From positions 2,294,001 to 2,358,000 of the forward strand of contig OZ247498.1 in the NCBI GenBank assembly GCA_965233675.1: 64,000 nucleotides of DNA, read 5' to 3'. Position 1 is the first letter of the stretch. Each line of letters starts with the position of its first letter. This document shows positions 1 through 8,541 of the stretch, in pieces. A model generated the notes under the pieces. The model was not told the origin of the DNA and did not search any database. It was given only the letters and a program-made list of their open reading frames with translations. The position numbers were made by a program, and so were the translations under genes. The DNA comes from SZUA-309 sp965233675 (GTDB taxonomy: Bacteria > Pseudomonadota > Gammaproteobacteria > Pseudomonadales > Azotimanducaceae).

Positions 1-166
1 GGCCATTCACCGCCGACGGGATTACGCTGCTCATGCGTAGATATCCATAACCAACACAACTGAAGATCAGATTTTTCTGACGAGTCGATGCCAACCCAAA
101 GCCATGCTGGCGCGTTGCAGGTTTTGACTGGACCCAAACTACCAACCCATCAATCAGGGAATCGAT
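1..166. other. Window edge and upstream region of the DUF6515 gene
   Basis: No complete gene is visible. One + frame stays open from base 3 to a TAA at 48-50 and could be the last 15 codons of a gene starting before the window, but that is too short to support. An AGGGA ribosome-binding site precedes the ATG at 167. Confidence 0.3.
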
Positions 167-745
167 ATGAAGATAACAGCAGTTACTCTGCTGGCGGCTC
201 TCTTGTGCCTGTCGGCAGCCTCATCAACTGAAGCAGCATCCCCGGACCATCGCGCGAACAAGCCTCAGCAGCTCAAGGTCTTACCGAAAGCTCACCAGCG
301 GATCGTGCACCGGAATAAGCCATACTATTACAGTGGCGGCAGGTTTTACCGCCATTCAAATGGTGTGTACGTCTCGATCACAGCACCAATAGGAGCTATC
401 GTCCCAGCGCTTCCCGGCGGATACGTGACCTTCGGCGTTGGTTCGAATCGATACTTCTACTTTGGTGGCGTGTACTACCGGCAGGCAACGAACGGTTACG
501 TCGTTGTCAAAGAACCTGAGCAGGCAGAGACGGCACTCGCGAGTGGCTCGGAGAAGATCATGATCTACCCGGCTGCAGGTCAGAGCGATCAACAGAAGAG
601 TCAGGACAAATACGAATGCCATGAGTGGGCCTTCAATGAGTCCGGCTTTGATCCCACCAACCCAGATTCAGACGCCTTACTGCGGACCGATTACCAGCGC
701 GCAATGGAAGCATGTCTCGAAGCTCGCCAATACGTTGTTCGATAG
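167..745 (+). CDS. DUF6515-type secreted protein
   Basis: Exported protein of 192 aa and unknown function. Residues 1-23 form a signal peptide with a hydrophobic core ending near Ala-23. The middle (about 48-118) is rich in Tyr, Phe and Gly, with two related blocks, KPYYYSGGRFYR and NRYFYFGGVYYR, as in the DUF6515 family. The C-terminal part carries a KYECHEWAFNESGFDP block and a second Cys near the end, a module often attached to small periplasmic or outer-membrane proteins of Proteobacteria. It is a single gene, convergent with the tautomerase-like gene at 1177. Envelope location is inferred; no enzymatic motif is visible. Confidence 0.75.
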   Translation: MKITAVTLLAALLCLSAASSTEAASPDHRANKPQQLKVLPKAHQRIVHRNKPYYYSGGRFYRHSNGVYVSITAPIGAIVPALPGGYVTFGVGSNRYFYFGGVYYRQATNGYVVVKEPEQAETALASGSEKIMIYPAAGQSDQQKSQDKYECHEWAFNESGFDPTNPDSDALLRTDYQRAMEACLEARQYVVR

Positions 746-787
746 CTGCGTAGAACGCTCCAAATGGAAACGGCCATAGGAAGGGTG

Positions 788-1177
788 CTAAACGTCGACC
801 TTGTAGTTGAGCGCAAGCCCGTCCGCAGGCTTACCTCTAATTCCCCAATTACTCCGGGGAGTTTCAAAAATCGTAATCTCGACGTCCTGCGGACTGATAC
901 CAGCAGTTGTTTCCAGATTGGAAAACAGCATCTTGAGCAGATTTCTTTTGGCTTGTTCACTCCGCCCCTCAAAGACCGAGATCTCAACAACGATATAGCT
1001 GTCCGATCTATCTGCAGGGAAAAGAAAATCCTCACTATCGAGCCGAATGAATCTATGGAATTTCTTTTCGGCGGGATACTCAAAAGCCGACATCACAGAA
1101 GCATGAATTGCCTCTGAAATCTGAGCTCGTTTGGCTTCTATGTGATCCGTCAGCCCATATATTTTTACTTGTGCCAT
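788..1177 (-). CDS. Tautomerase-superfamily protein lacking the catalytic proline
   Basis: Cytoplasmic 129-aa protein resembling the longer tautomerase-like family (Tautomerase_2 type). Shared features are an N-terminal beta strand VKIYGL, a helix beginning at residue 13, an FRGRS-like turn (VFEGRSEQAK) and the C-terminal NWGIRGKPAD block. Active members use the amino-terminal proline exposed after Met removal. Here the second codon is GCA (Ala), one base from the CCA proline codon. The ATG at 1177 is the only sensible start because the conserved strand begins right after it. Tautomerase chemistry through Pro-1 is therefore unlikely. Confidence 0.75.
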   Translation of the reverse strand: MAQVKIYGLTDHIEAKRAQISEAIHASVMSAFEYPAEKKFHRFIRLDSEDFLFPADRSDSYIVVEISVFEGRSEQAKRNLLKMLFSNLETTAGISPQDVEITIFETPRSNWGIRGKPADGLALNYKVDV

Positions 1178-1239
1178 AGGGGCAGAGTTTACCAGTTGAC
1201 CCTTCCGAATCGGGCCGCTTCTCAGACGACGGTGACCAC

Positions 1240-2037
1240 TTAGCGGGACCCGGATGCGTTGGATCGGGCGCTAATCTGGTCCGCCGCGGCCAGTTGGCCG
1301 GAAAATACCAGGTAGCAAGCTGTCAAAACGACCAGTGCAGTGAGTGTATAAAAAGTAGCGGCCGTTCCAGCCATACCTGGCATCACGGGCAGCGAACCAA
1401 GCGCGATGTTGGCACCGCCGTGCATGAGCACGGCTGTCCAGATGTTGCCATTGGATTTCAGGTAAGCCCAGGTGAACAGAAACGAGGCACCGACGACCCA
1501 GGCTGAAAAAACGATGAAATGAATATCCTGCGGAGCGCCAAATCCAACCAGGTAACCCGGGTAATGCCAGAACGCCCAGGCGATGCCCACCATCAGGCTT
1601 GCGCGGACCCAGCCGTGATGCAGCGCGAGCCGAGGCAGCGCGTAGCCACGCCAGCCGATCTCTTCTCCCAAAGCCAGCAGCATGATCAGACCGACCCGCT
1701 GCACGTCCATCGCTAAACTGAATCGCGGCACTGGAGCGTCGAAAACACCATGTGATATCCACGCGCTGACGTATGCCAGGACGCTGAACAAGACGAGAGA
1801 CAACACGAGATACAGCGTCGCCTGACGCTGCACGACAAACTGCGCCCAGAATGCGGAACCGTCTGATTCCTTGCGCAGCGACAGCACCATGAGTACTGCG
1901 ACCACCCCTGGTATGATCACGGTGTAACGGTACGCCGCGTTACCAAGTGCCATTTCATGCAGCACCGCCACGCCCACCGCGGTCACCACAAGCGTTGTCA
2001 GCAGATGTAGCGTTCCGGTTGAAATCGAGCGGTTCAT
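1240..2037 (-). CDS. CPBP-family intramembrane metalloprotease
   Basis: Membrane protein of 265 aa in the CPBP (CAAX protease and bacteriocin-processing, ABI) family. The hallmark EEIGWRGY lies at residues 125-132 (Glu-125/126), followed by FWH (His-158) and LMHGGAN (His-206), which together form the intramembrane active site. About seven or eight hydrophobic segments are visible. The ATG at 2037 is preferred over one 21 codons upstream because AGGAAGAGG lies just before it and the extra N-terminus is polar and non-conserved. The substrate cannot be told; family members process peptides or serve in bacteriocin self-immunity. Confidence 0.85.
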   Translation of the reverse strand: MNRSISTGTLHLLTTLVVTAVGVAVLHEMALGNAAYRYTVIIPGVVAVLMVLSLRKESDGSAFWAQFVVQRQATLYLVLSLVLFSVLAYVSAWISHGVFDAPVPRFSLAMDVQRVGLIMLLALGEEIGWRGYALPRLALHHGWVRASLMVGIAWAFWHYPGYLVGFGAPQDIHFIVFSAWVVGASFLFTWAYLKSNGNIWTAVLMHGGANIALGSLPVMPGMAGTAATFYTLTALVVLTACYLVFSGQLAAADQISARSNASGSR

Positions 2038-2287
2038 TGCCTCTTCCTGCATGGCCGGGGCGTTGTCAGCTCGCTGAACACGCCCTGAGCTGATCCCCAA
2101 GATGGATAATCGGCACCCCCGCCGTGCCTTTTATCCATAGCGGGAACCATCGACTATCCATAGCGCGACCATCTATGTGCAATACTGTATGTTCATACAG
2201 TCTTTCGCTGAGGGCTTCGTCATCCGTATTCTCGATACTCCACGCCTGCACCGCCGGAGGAAAGGCCGACGCAGGACCGTCCGTGTT

Positions 2288-2437
2288 ATGGATACCCAGG
2301 AGCTGGCCACGCACTTCGGCTTTCCACCGGATGTGGACGTACACCAGCTGGAGGCAGCTCTGCTGGAGGCCAACTGGCCCTATCATCGTGATGCTGCAGG
2401 CCGGCTATGGTCTGTCGCACCGGAGGAACGCAAATGA
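2288..2437 (+). CDS. Small DUF4224-like protein, 49 aa
   Basis: Small protein of 49 aa starting MDTQELATHFGF and ending in a DAAGRLWSV strand. The pattern (helix, linker, helix, WPYHRDAAGR turn) resembles the short DNA-binding-like DUF4224 domain seen in phage and accessory genes, but the match is by eye and weak. Its TGA overlaps the ATG of the downstream hydrolase in an ATGA junction, so the two are translationally coupled. The same frame is open upstream to 2177, where the translation is Arg-rich and unlike protein, so the ATG at 2288 is chosen. Function unknown. Confidence 0.55.
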   Translation: MDTQELATHFGFPPDVDVHQLEAALLEANWPYHRDAAGRLWSVAPEERK

Positions 2438-3375
2438 AGACGATCATCGCTCTGCTCACCCTGATTTCAGGGATCGCCGCCCAGGCCGCGACCAGCACGC
2501 CGATCACCATCTGGAGCGACGGCGTTCGCCTCGCCGGCGACCTGTGGAAGCCGGATGGGCTCGCAACCGATGAAAAGCGGCCCGCCATTCTCCTGGTGCA
2601 TGGCTGGGGCGGAACCAAGGCACATCTCAATCAGGCCTATGCGCCACGATTCGCCGATATGGGCTACCTGGTGCTCACCTTTGACTATCGCGGCTGGGGT
2701 GAAAGCGACGGCAAGCTCGTGCGTGCCGAGCCCCGTTCAGGCAATGCGCCGGACGCTGAGAAAGGGCCAGCGAATGTGGTTGTCAGCGAGATACGGCAGA
2801 TCGTTGATCCCATTGACCAGTTGGAAGACATCGAAAACGCTTACTACTATCTGATCGGCGAGGCTCAGGTGGACGCCAATCGACTCGCCATCTGGGGCAG
2901 CAGCCTGGGTGGTGGGCTGGCACTGCAGAGCGCGGCTACTCTGCCGGGGTTCCAGGTACTCATCAGCCAGATCGGCGCAGTGAACCCACAGGCTCAACCG
3001 GCTCTGAGCGATGACCAGCTCCTGGAGTGGCGCTCGGCCCGGGCCCGCGGCGACCTGCCGCCGTTTCCCGACGCAGCATCGGCCGTACCCGGACTCAGCG
3101 GAAACCCGGACTGGCCTGAATATGTGCGCTACGATCCTTTTGCAACCAGGGTCCAGCTGACGGCCGCCACGCTGATCATTGATGCGGAAAACGAAGAACT
3201 CTTTGCCATCAGCGAGAATGGTGCTGCCCTGTTCGAGGCAATCAGAGATCAGGTGCCCGCCCGGTACGAAACACTCCCCGGCAAGCACTACGATATTTAT
3301 CGGGATTCAGGTTATCAGGCAGCAGTAGAACTCCAGATGGCATGGCTGCAGAAGCACCTGCCGATCAGACAATGA
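2434..3375 (+). CDS. Exported alpha/beta hydrolase
   Basis: Alpha/beta-hydrolase of 313 aa with a signal peptide (MKTIIALLTLISGIAAQAA), so probably periplasmic. Visible catalytic elements are the oxyanion-hole motif LVHGWGG, the strand FDYRGWGESDG, the nucleophile elbow GSSLGG, an acidic residue near IIDAENEE and a late His in GKHYDIY. The layout matches S9/dienelactone-hydrolase-like enzymes acting on esters or peptides; the substrate is unknown. The start at 2434 has GGAGG eight bases upstream and overlaps the preceding small gene by ATGA. Confidence 0.85.
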   Translation: MKTIIALLTLISGIAAQAATSTPITIWSDGVRLAGDLWKPDGLATDEKRPAILLVHGWGGTKAHLNQAYAPRFADMGYLVLTFDYRGWGESDGKLVRAEPRSGNAPDAEKGPANVVVSEIRQIVDPIDQLEDIENAYYYLIGEAQVDANRLAIWGSSLGGGLALQSAATLPGFQVLISQIGAVNPQAQPALSDDQLLEWRSARARGDLPPFPDAASAVPGLSGNPDWPEYVRYDPFATRVQLTAATLIIDAENEELFAISENGAALFEAIRDQVPARYETLPGKHYDIYRDSGYQAAVELQMAWLQKHLPIRQ

Positions 3376-3391
3376 TCGTGCCACAGGAAGC

Positions 3392-4045
3392 TCAGCCGTT
3401 GATCTGATAGGCGCAGCGTCTGCCACCTTCGAGCAGGTATTCCACCCGCTCCACCGCCACATCCGGACCGAGCACCTTTCTGAACAGCGCCAACTCGTTG
3501 CTGCAGAAGCCCTGACAGGCCGTCGCTGCGGCACAGATCGGGCAGTGATTTTCCAGCAACAACCAGCCGTCCGGCGTTTTCTCCAGTTCCGCCATGTAGC
3601 CTTCTTCGCTGCGCAGTCGGACCAGCCGCTTGAGTCTGCTGGCCAGGGTCTTCGCCGCCCCGACCGTCTCCATATAGTGCGCCTCGGTCTCGTGATAACG
3701 ATCGGCAATCACTGCCTCCAGACCCGCCTCGCCAAGTGCCCGCTGGACTGATTGCAGAATTCGCACGGTCAGCTCGCTGTGCGTGTCCGGAAAACGATCC
3801 TGTGCTGAAGCGGTAAGCCGCCAGGTCTGGGCGGGCCGTCCCACGCCTCCCGGCTCGGTGACGGACTCCACCTCGTCGCCCAGCGACTTCAGATGGGTGC
3901 GGGTGGCCGGAACGCTGATACCCAATGCAGATGCCAGCGCTTTGGTCGTCATCGGACCACGCGTTTTCAGCAGCAGCAGCATTCGCTCCTTCGTGCGGCG
4001 ACCGCTGTTATCCGTCGCATTTTCCCGCGCTATGATCTCTGACAT
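3392..4045 (-). CDS. SufR-like HTH transcriptional regulator with Cys cluster
   Basis: Transcription factor of 217 aa. Residues 15-75 form a winged helix-turn-helix of the ArsR/DeoR kind (MTTKALASALGISVPATRTH is the HTH core), followed by the PGGVGRPAQ wing. The C-terminal domain holds the cluster HCPICAAATACQGFC, which resembles the Fe-S ligand region of SufR-type repressors. A redox- or iron-sensing role is therefore plausible but not proven. The ATG at 4045 is preferred to a TTG three codons upstream. It diverges from the VOC gene at 4209 across an AT-rich spacer with a palindrome, and probably regulates one or both genes. Confidence 0.75.
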   Translation of the reverse strand: MSEIIARENATDNSGRRTKERMLLLLKTRGPMTTKALASALGISVPATRTHLKSLGDEVESVTEPGGVGRPAQTWRLTASAQDRFPDTHSELTVRILQSVQRALGEAGLEAVIADRYHETEAHYMETVGAAKTLASRLKRLVRLRSEEGYMAELEKTPDGWLLLENHCPICAAATACQGFCSNELALFRKVLGPDVAVERVEYLLEGGRRCAYQING

Positions 4046-4157
4046 GTATCTCAACAGTTCCGCTCAGCAGGATTGCCCTTAGTCACAAGGCCGATTCCTG
4101 AACCCCGAGTTTTATAACATAAAAGTTTAAAAAACCATTGGACGTAATCGATATAAA

Positions 4158-4181
4158 GAAATATAAATGTTTCTATATTTC
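4158..4181. promoter_or_regulatory. Candidate operator palindrome in divergent spacer
   Basis: Perfect 8-base inverted repeat GAAATATA / TATATTTC separated by 8 bases, in a strikingly AT-rich spacer (about 4105-4185) between a winged-HTH regulator and a VOC gene. Position and symmetry fit a dimeric repressor site; which protein binds it is an inference. Confidence 0.45.
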
Positions 4182-4208
4182 CGTGAACGGCAATACCTGG
4201 AGACGGCC

Positions 4209-4619
4209 ATGAAACTCGAACACGCCAATCTTTCCGTAGAAAACACCGACGAGATGGAGCGCTTCCTGATCGCCGCATTTCCCGATTTCCGCCGCCGTGG
4301 CGACGGTCTGGACGGCCAGGGAAGACACTGGCGCCATGTCGGGAACGATGCGTTTTACGTGGCCCTGCAGACCGTGCCGACCAACGTGCATCGCACACCG
4401 TACGGCAACGACACCGGACTCAACCACCTCGGCTGGGAGGTGGACGATCTGGACGCGCTGGTCGAGCGGATGCAGCGCGCAGGATTTGAACCCAATCTGG
4501 CGTCAGACGATCACCCGGCCAGAAATCGCCGCTACTTCTACGACCCGGATGGCAACGACTGGGAGTTCGTAGAGTATCTGAGCAGCGACCCCGCGGAGCG
4601 GAACGACTACAGCCGTTAA
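4209..4619 (+). CDS. VOC (glyoxalase/bleomycin-resistance fold) protein
   Basis: Protein of 136 aa with paired beta-alpha-beta-beta-beta units. The N-terminal strand has MKLEHANLSV (His-5 in the usual metal position), the middle has LNHLGWEVDDLDAL, and the end has YFYDPDGNDWEFVEY with a Glu in the last metal position. Family members are metal-dependent dioxygenases, isomerases or drug-binding proteins. The start at 4209 has GGAGA upstream. It is transcribed divergently from the SufR-like regulator, which suggests inducible expression. The substrate is unknown. Confidence 0.8.
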   Translation: MKLEHANLSVENTDEMERFLIAAFPDFRRRGDGLDGQGRHWRHVGNDAFYVALQTVPTNVHRTPYGNDTGLNHLGWEVDDLDALVERMQRAGFEPNLASDDHPARNRRYFYDPDGNDWEFVEYLSSDPAERNDYSR

Positions 4620-4653
4620 GCACCCGGCGCAGACCGCTTGCCCGAGTTGCCTT

Positions 4654-6060
4654 TCAGTCGTTGTACTTCCAGTTGCCGTGGAATCCGTGCGGCACCCGAT
4701 GGGGCAACTCGGCACAGGCAATCGGGCCATCCGCCACATTCTCCGCATCGAAAACCGCCAGGTCGCTGCGATTTTCCACTGCCCGGTAGATGGTGGAGAG
4801 GAGGTAACCCTCCCCTTCCGGCGCATCCTGCGAAGTGGGCACGAACACCGGCTCGCCGGTCCGATCGCCTTCCGGCAGGGTGTAGAGCGATTTGTCGCCC
4901 TTCTCCAGGTCGTGGTGCACGACTGCGTCGAACCCAAGTCCACCATCCCCGGCGGTGGAAGCCGCGTAATAACCGTGCCGATAGGCGAGACCGGCAAAAC
5001 GCTCATCGAGACGAGGAAATTCGCCGGTGATGTCGTCCAGATAGGTCCGCTTCACGGAGTTGCTGTTGTCGCCGAGATCGATCACCCACTCGCACAGCCT
5101 GGCATTGGCCTTCTCCGGATCCGGCGGTGAACCGTCCAGATGCGGGAACAGCGGCGCTTCCTCGAACTGCATGACGTGAGCGATGATCCTGTTGCCGTCG
5201 GTGTAGGCATTCAAAGGATGGAACACATAGCAGGGATCCGTCTCGAACCATCGCATATCTTCCACCGAACCGTTTCTCGGCATCACACCAATGTGCGTTC
5301 CCTTGTCAGGCTCCCAGGCAAACGCCGGCTGCCCCTGCATGGCGCGTTCCAGACTGCCCGTGAGCGGAAAAACCGGAAAGATCACATGCTCATCCGTGGT
5401 GATGAAATCATGCATCATGCTGGCGAACGGCGCCTGAAACTGCTCGGAACGGGTGAGCCTGCCTTCGGCGTTCACCACCTGATAGCTGAGCCCGGCGCCG
5501 AATGGCTCATCCGCCATGTAGCCGAAGAAAAGCATCTCACCCGTTTTCGGATCCATTTTGGGATGCGCGGTCATGGGGCCGGTAAGCGCCCCATCGAACG
5601 TCCAGGCACCCAGGGACTCGAGCGTATCCGGGTCTACCGCAAACGGTGCATGCGCTTCTTCCAGCGCCAGCAGTTTGCCGCCGTGCCAGACCACGTTGGT
5701 GTTGGCCAGACCGTCCGTCTCCACACCCGCCACGCGCTCATCGTTCTCCATCGGATTGAAAGCGCTGAACAGCGACTCGCCCGCTTCATGCTCCAGCTTC
5801 CACTTCACGGTGCGCATCCAGCGGTTTGAATAGCTCACCCGGCCGTTCTGAATATGGAATCTGTGGAGCATGCCGTCACCACCAAACCAGTGATGCCTGC
5901 CCCGCGGGGGAAACTGCGGATCCGGGCCGTTGCGAAAGTAGGTGACGTTCAGATCATCCGGCAGATCACCGCGAATGATCGCATCCGGCACATCGCACTC
6001 CATACGGATTGGTGCGAAGTTGCCAGTCAGCTGCGGGTGGTTCGGATAAGGTTTCGCCAT
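4654..6060 (-). CDS. Carotenoid oxygenase (RPE65/lignostilbene dioxygenase family)
   Basis: Non-haem iron oxygenase of 468 aa that cleaves C=C double bonds in apocarotenoids or stilbenes. The four iron ligands can be placed at His-166 (TAHPKMD), His-217 (MMHDFI), His-281 (YVFHPLNAY) and His-461 (HGFHGNW). The N-terminal YFRNGPDPQF block and the GGDGMLHRF motif are typical. The length is normal for bacterial lignostilbene-type enzymes, and there is no signal peptide, so it is cytoplasmic. No carotenoid genes lie nearby; with CoA-type catabolic genes elsewhere, a role in aromatic or terpenoid breakdown is possible but unproven. Confidence 0.9.
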   Translation of the reverse strand: MAKPYPNHPQLTGNFAPIRMECDVPDAIIRGDLPDDLNVTYFRNGPDPQFPPRGRHHWFGGDGMLHRFHIQNGRVSYSNRWMRTVKWKLEHEAGESLFSAFNPMENDERVAGVETDGLANTNVVWHGGKLLALEEAHAPFAVDPDTLESLGAWTFDGALTGPMTAHPKMDPKTGEMLFFGYMADEPFGAGLSYQVVNAEGRLTRSEQFQAPFASMMHDFITTDEHVIFPVFPLTGSLERAMQGQPAFAWEPDKGTHIGVMPRNGSVEDMRWFETDPCYVFHPLNAYTDGNRIIAHVMQFEEAPLFPHLDGSPPDPEKANARLCEWVIDLGDNSNSVKRTYLDDITGEFPRLDERFAGLAYRHGYYAASTAGDGGLGFDAVVHHDLEKGDKSLYTLPEGDRTGEPVFVPTSQDAPEGEGYLLSTIYRAVENRSDLAVFDAENVADGPIACAELPHRVPHGFHGNWKYND

Positions 6061-6180
6061 GGCTGCAGTCTGCTCCCTTTCTATATCACAGAATCACAGA
6101 GGGTCCCGATAGCCGCTCAGGGTAACGCGTTCGAGGATGGCGGACCATCATCACTGAACACCAACGGCACATTCTCTGAC

Positions 6181-7491
6181 TCAACCACCACTCAGCAGAC
6201 GGTTGTATCGCGCCCTCGCCTCCTGACCCACCGCCCCGTCAGACTGGCCGGCAGCCTGATAGTAGCGACTGGCCAGGTCCGCATTGCCTTCTGCTTCCGC
6301 GATCTTTCCCAACTCCAGATAAGCGATGGTCGTCGGCAGGAGTTCCACCGATGCATTGAGATCGGATTTGGCCTGCGCCCGTTCGCCCTGGGCTGCATGG
6401 CTCATGCCGCGCCCCAGGTAATGCCCGTAGAAACCATCATCCCGTTCAATGGCCCGGTTGTAGTTGATGATGGCATCGCCAAAGCGACCCTGTTCGTAGC
6501 GGATGTCGCCGCGCAGCGAATGAAAGGTGGGTTCCGCGCTCTGCATGGCAAGGGCGGCCTCCACCAGTTCGAGTGCCTCTGCGGTGTCTCCTTCCTGTAA
6601 AGCCTGTCGGGCCTGATCGGCCTTCGCGTAGGCTTCCTTGTCAGAACGGATCGTTCGGGTGGCCCGCTGATAGCGGTCGGAGCCATACTCTCCGCCCGTG
6701 AATCCTTCGCTGCGCAGCGTTTCCACGAGTCCGCGATTATTCTGCACCCGTTCGGAAGAGGCCGGATGGCTGGCCAGCATGCCTTCCACCCAGGAGGGTT
6801 CGTGCCCTTCCGAAAGTTTCAGGAAGGTCTCCTGGAGGGTGACCGCGGCATACGGATCGTAGCCCGCCTGGGCCAGCATCCGCGTGCCGTAGTAGTCGGC
6901 TTCCCGCTCCGCATCACGCCCATATTTGGTGTTCACCAGACTGGCTGCCATCTCCGCACTCTGCATCACGGAGTTGCCGAGACCGGAACCCTGCACACCG
7001 ATGGCCGTGGCCACCAGCGCCCCCTGCAGCAACATGCCCCGCTCTATCTGCTTGGCGCCATGCCGGGCCGCTGCATGCACCACTTCGTGGCCGAGCACGG
7101 CAGCCAGTTCCGCTTCGTTTCTGAGCTCGGTCAGCAGGCCTCGATTGATGGCCAACTTGCCGCCGGGCAGCGCCCAGGCATTAGGCACGGAGTTGTTCAG
7201 CACGACGAACTCATAGGGCAGATTGATGTTGCTGTAGGCCGCAACCCGCTCGCCCACCTGAGACACATATTCGGTCAGTTCCGCATCCACCACGTATTGC
7301 CCACCCTGCATCTGCTGGGCCGGAACGTACTGTTCCTCGCCGATGGCGATCTGCTGGGCCGTGCTCACAAAGCCCACCTCCGACTGACCCGTGACCGGAT
7401 TGGTCACGCAGCCGGCCAGAGACAATAAAATTATAAATATCAGATAGTTACGATATTTTTCATATGCTGAGCAGATACTGCTGAGGGGCAT
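6181..7491 (-). CDS. M48-family metalloprotease lipoprotein with TPR repeats (BepA-like)
   Basis: Envelope protease of 436 aa. The N-terminus has a hydrophobic segment and a lipobox SLAGC (Cys-28), so it is probably lipid-anchored. The zinc site HEVVH is at 135-139, and EREAD near 195-199 supplies the third ligand. The C-terminal half (about 290-430) is helical with TPR-like repeats, as in BepA/YfgC, which degrades misfolded outer-membrane proteins. Unlike BepA it carries a lipobox. It stands alone, followed by a spacer with small repeats on its upstream side. Confidence 0.85.
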   Translation of the reverse strand: MPLSSICSAYEKYRNYLIFIILLSLAGCVTNPVTGQSEVGFVSTAQQIAIGEEQYVPAQQMQGGQYVVDAELTEYVSQVGERVAAYSNINLPYEFVVLNNSVPNAWALPGGKLAINRGLLTELRNEAELAAVLGHEVVHAAARHGAKQIERGMLLQGALVATAIGVQGSGLGNSVMQSAEMAASLVNTKYGRDAEREADYYGTRMLAQAGYDPYAAVTLQETFLKLSEGHEPSWVEGMLASHPASSERVQNNRGLVETLRSEGFTGGEYGSDRYQRATRTIRSDKEAYAKADQARQALQEGDTAEALELVEAALAMQSAEPTFHSLRGDIRYEQGRFGDAIINYNRAIERDDGFYGHYLGRGMSHAAQGERAQAKSDLNASVELLPTTIAYLELGKIAEAEGNADLASRYYQAAGQSDGAVGQEARARYNRLLSGG

Positions 7492-7648
7492 GAGGATTCC
7501 TTTCTACCAGGCTGTCTGCCGGGGATCTGAGCGGTCCATATTACTTCCAGAATTGATTCTGCCTTCCTCCAGAGTCGGGGACTAGTATGGCAATCGTACT
7601 GTTGGTTCCTGACCATCGCCTCTATTGTAACGGCTGACGTAGATCTTT

Positions 7649-7687
7649 AGAGAGCTGCTAAAGAGGGCTGCTAAAGAGAGCTGCTAA
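7649..7687. repeat. Three 13-bp tandem repeats
   Basis: Three contiguous copies of AGAGAGCTGCTAA (7649-7661, 7662-7674, 7675-7687); the middle copy has one A-to-G change. They lie between the divergent M48 gene and the small ORF at 7723. No function is visible. Confidence 0.85.
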
Positions 7688-7722
7688 GGGCCAGAGTTAA
7701 TGGCTAGAGAAAAGAGGATCCC

Positions 7723-7857
7723 GTGACGGACAAATTAAATCGCCCTCGCCCTGTCGAGGCTGCATCTGAGGCTCCGCTATCGAAGAGCGAAAGCGTTCTT
7801 CTCCTCGGCGCGCTGTTCGCTCTGGCGGCCAGCCTCGCCTCTCTCACCACCCTCTGA
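7723..7857 (+). CDS. Putative 44-aa single-pass membrane peptide
   Basis: Short ORF starting with GTG, preceded by GAGGA at a good distance, and ending TGA. The product has a polar, charged N-terminus (MTDKLNRPRPVEA) and a hydrophobic C-terminal segment (SVLLLGALFALAASLASL) long enough to cross the membrane once. A perfect Rho-independent terminator follows 60 bases after the stop, so this is a monocistronic transcript. No family is recognised. The alternative is a small regulatory RNA ending at the same terminator. Coding status is an inference from start, RBS, peptide composition and terminator. Confidence 0.5.
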   Translation: MTDKLNRPRPVEAASEAPLSKSESVLLLGALFALAASLASLTTL

Positions 7858-7917
7858 CAGACGCCGGACAGGTACCAGCAACGAACTCTCCATAGACCTT
7901 GTGATGACCAGATGGCC

Positions 7918-7945
7918 AACCCCGCGACCACGCGGGGTTTTTTTT
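7918..7945 (+). terminator. Rho-independent terminator
   Basis: Nine-base perfect stem AACCCCGCG / CGCGGGGTT with an ACCA loop, followed by a run of T. It ends the small transcript containing the 44-aa ORF and insulates the glyoxalase gene downstream. Confidence 0.9.
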
Positions 7946-8036
7946 GCCCTCCAGATCCGTCTGACGCTGTCGCACAGGGCCTTCACCCTTCGCATCCCAT
8001 AGGCTACATTGCCTCAGAAGATTTCCAGGGGGATGG

Positions 8037-8453
8037 ATGAAGTATCTGCACACCATGGTCCGGGTAACGGATCTGGACGAATCGCTCGCCTTCTATGCAG
8101 CCCTCGGGCTCGAAGAACAACGACGCATCGATGTGGATGCAGGCCGCTTCACGCTGGTCTTTCTCGCGGCGCCTGGCGATGAAACGGCACAGGTGGAACT
8201 GACCTACAACTGGGATCCGGAGACGCTCGAAGGCGGTCGAAACTTCGGTCATCTCGCCTATGCGGTAGAAGACATCTACGCGCTCTGCCAGAAACTGATG
8301 GATGCCGGCATCACCATTAATCGTCCTCCACGAGACGGACACATGGCGTTCGTACGTTCCCCCGATGGCATCTCAGTTGAGCTGCTGCAGGCAGGTGACG
8401 CCCTGCCCCCTGCACAACCCTGGTCCGACATGCCGAATATCGGCGAGTGGTAG
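8037..8453 (+). CDS. gloA: Glyoxalase I-type lactoylglutathione lyase
   Basis: VOC-fold enzyme of 138 aa resembling glyoxalase I, which isomerises the methylglyoxal-glutathione hemithioacetal to S-lactoylglutathione. Candidate metal ligands are His-5 (YLHTMVRV), Glu-54 (AQVELTYNWD), His-72 (FGHLAYAV) and Glu-115 (ISVELLQ), the usual pattern. The ELTYNW block is characteristic of GloA. A second glyoxalase-pathway gene (GloB) is at 54908-55675, and a GST follows directly. GloA assignment is likely, but paralogues of this fold exist. Confidence 0.8.
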   Translation: MKYLHTMVRVTDLDESLAFYAALGLEEQRRIDVDAGRFTLVFLAAPGDETAQVELTYNWDPETLEGGRNFGHLAYAVEDIYALCQKLMDAGITINRPPRDGHMAFVRSPDGISVELLQAGDALPPAQPWSDMPNIGEW

Positions 8454-8541
8454 CGGCAGCTTCCGGACCAGACAAGCACCCCAACACATTTCCCAGCACA
8501 TTTTCCAGCACAGTCACCAAAACCACCTTTCAGGAGGATTC

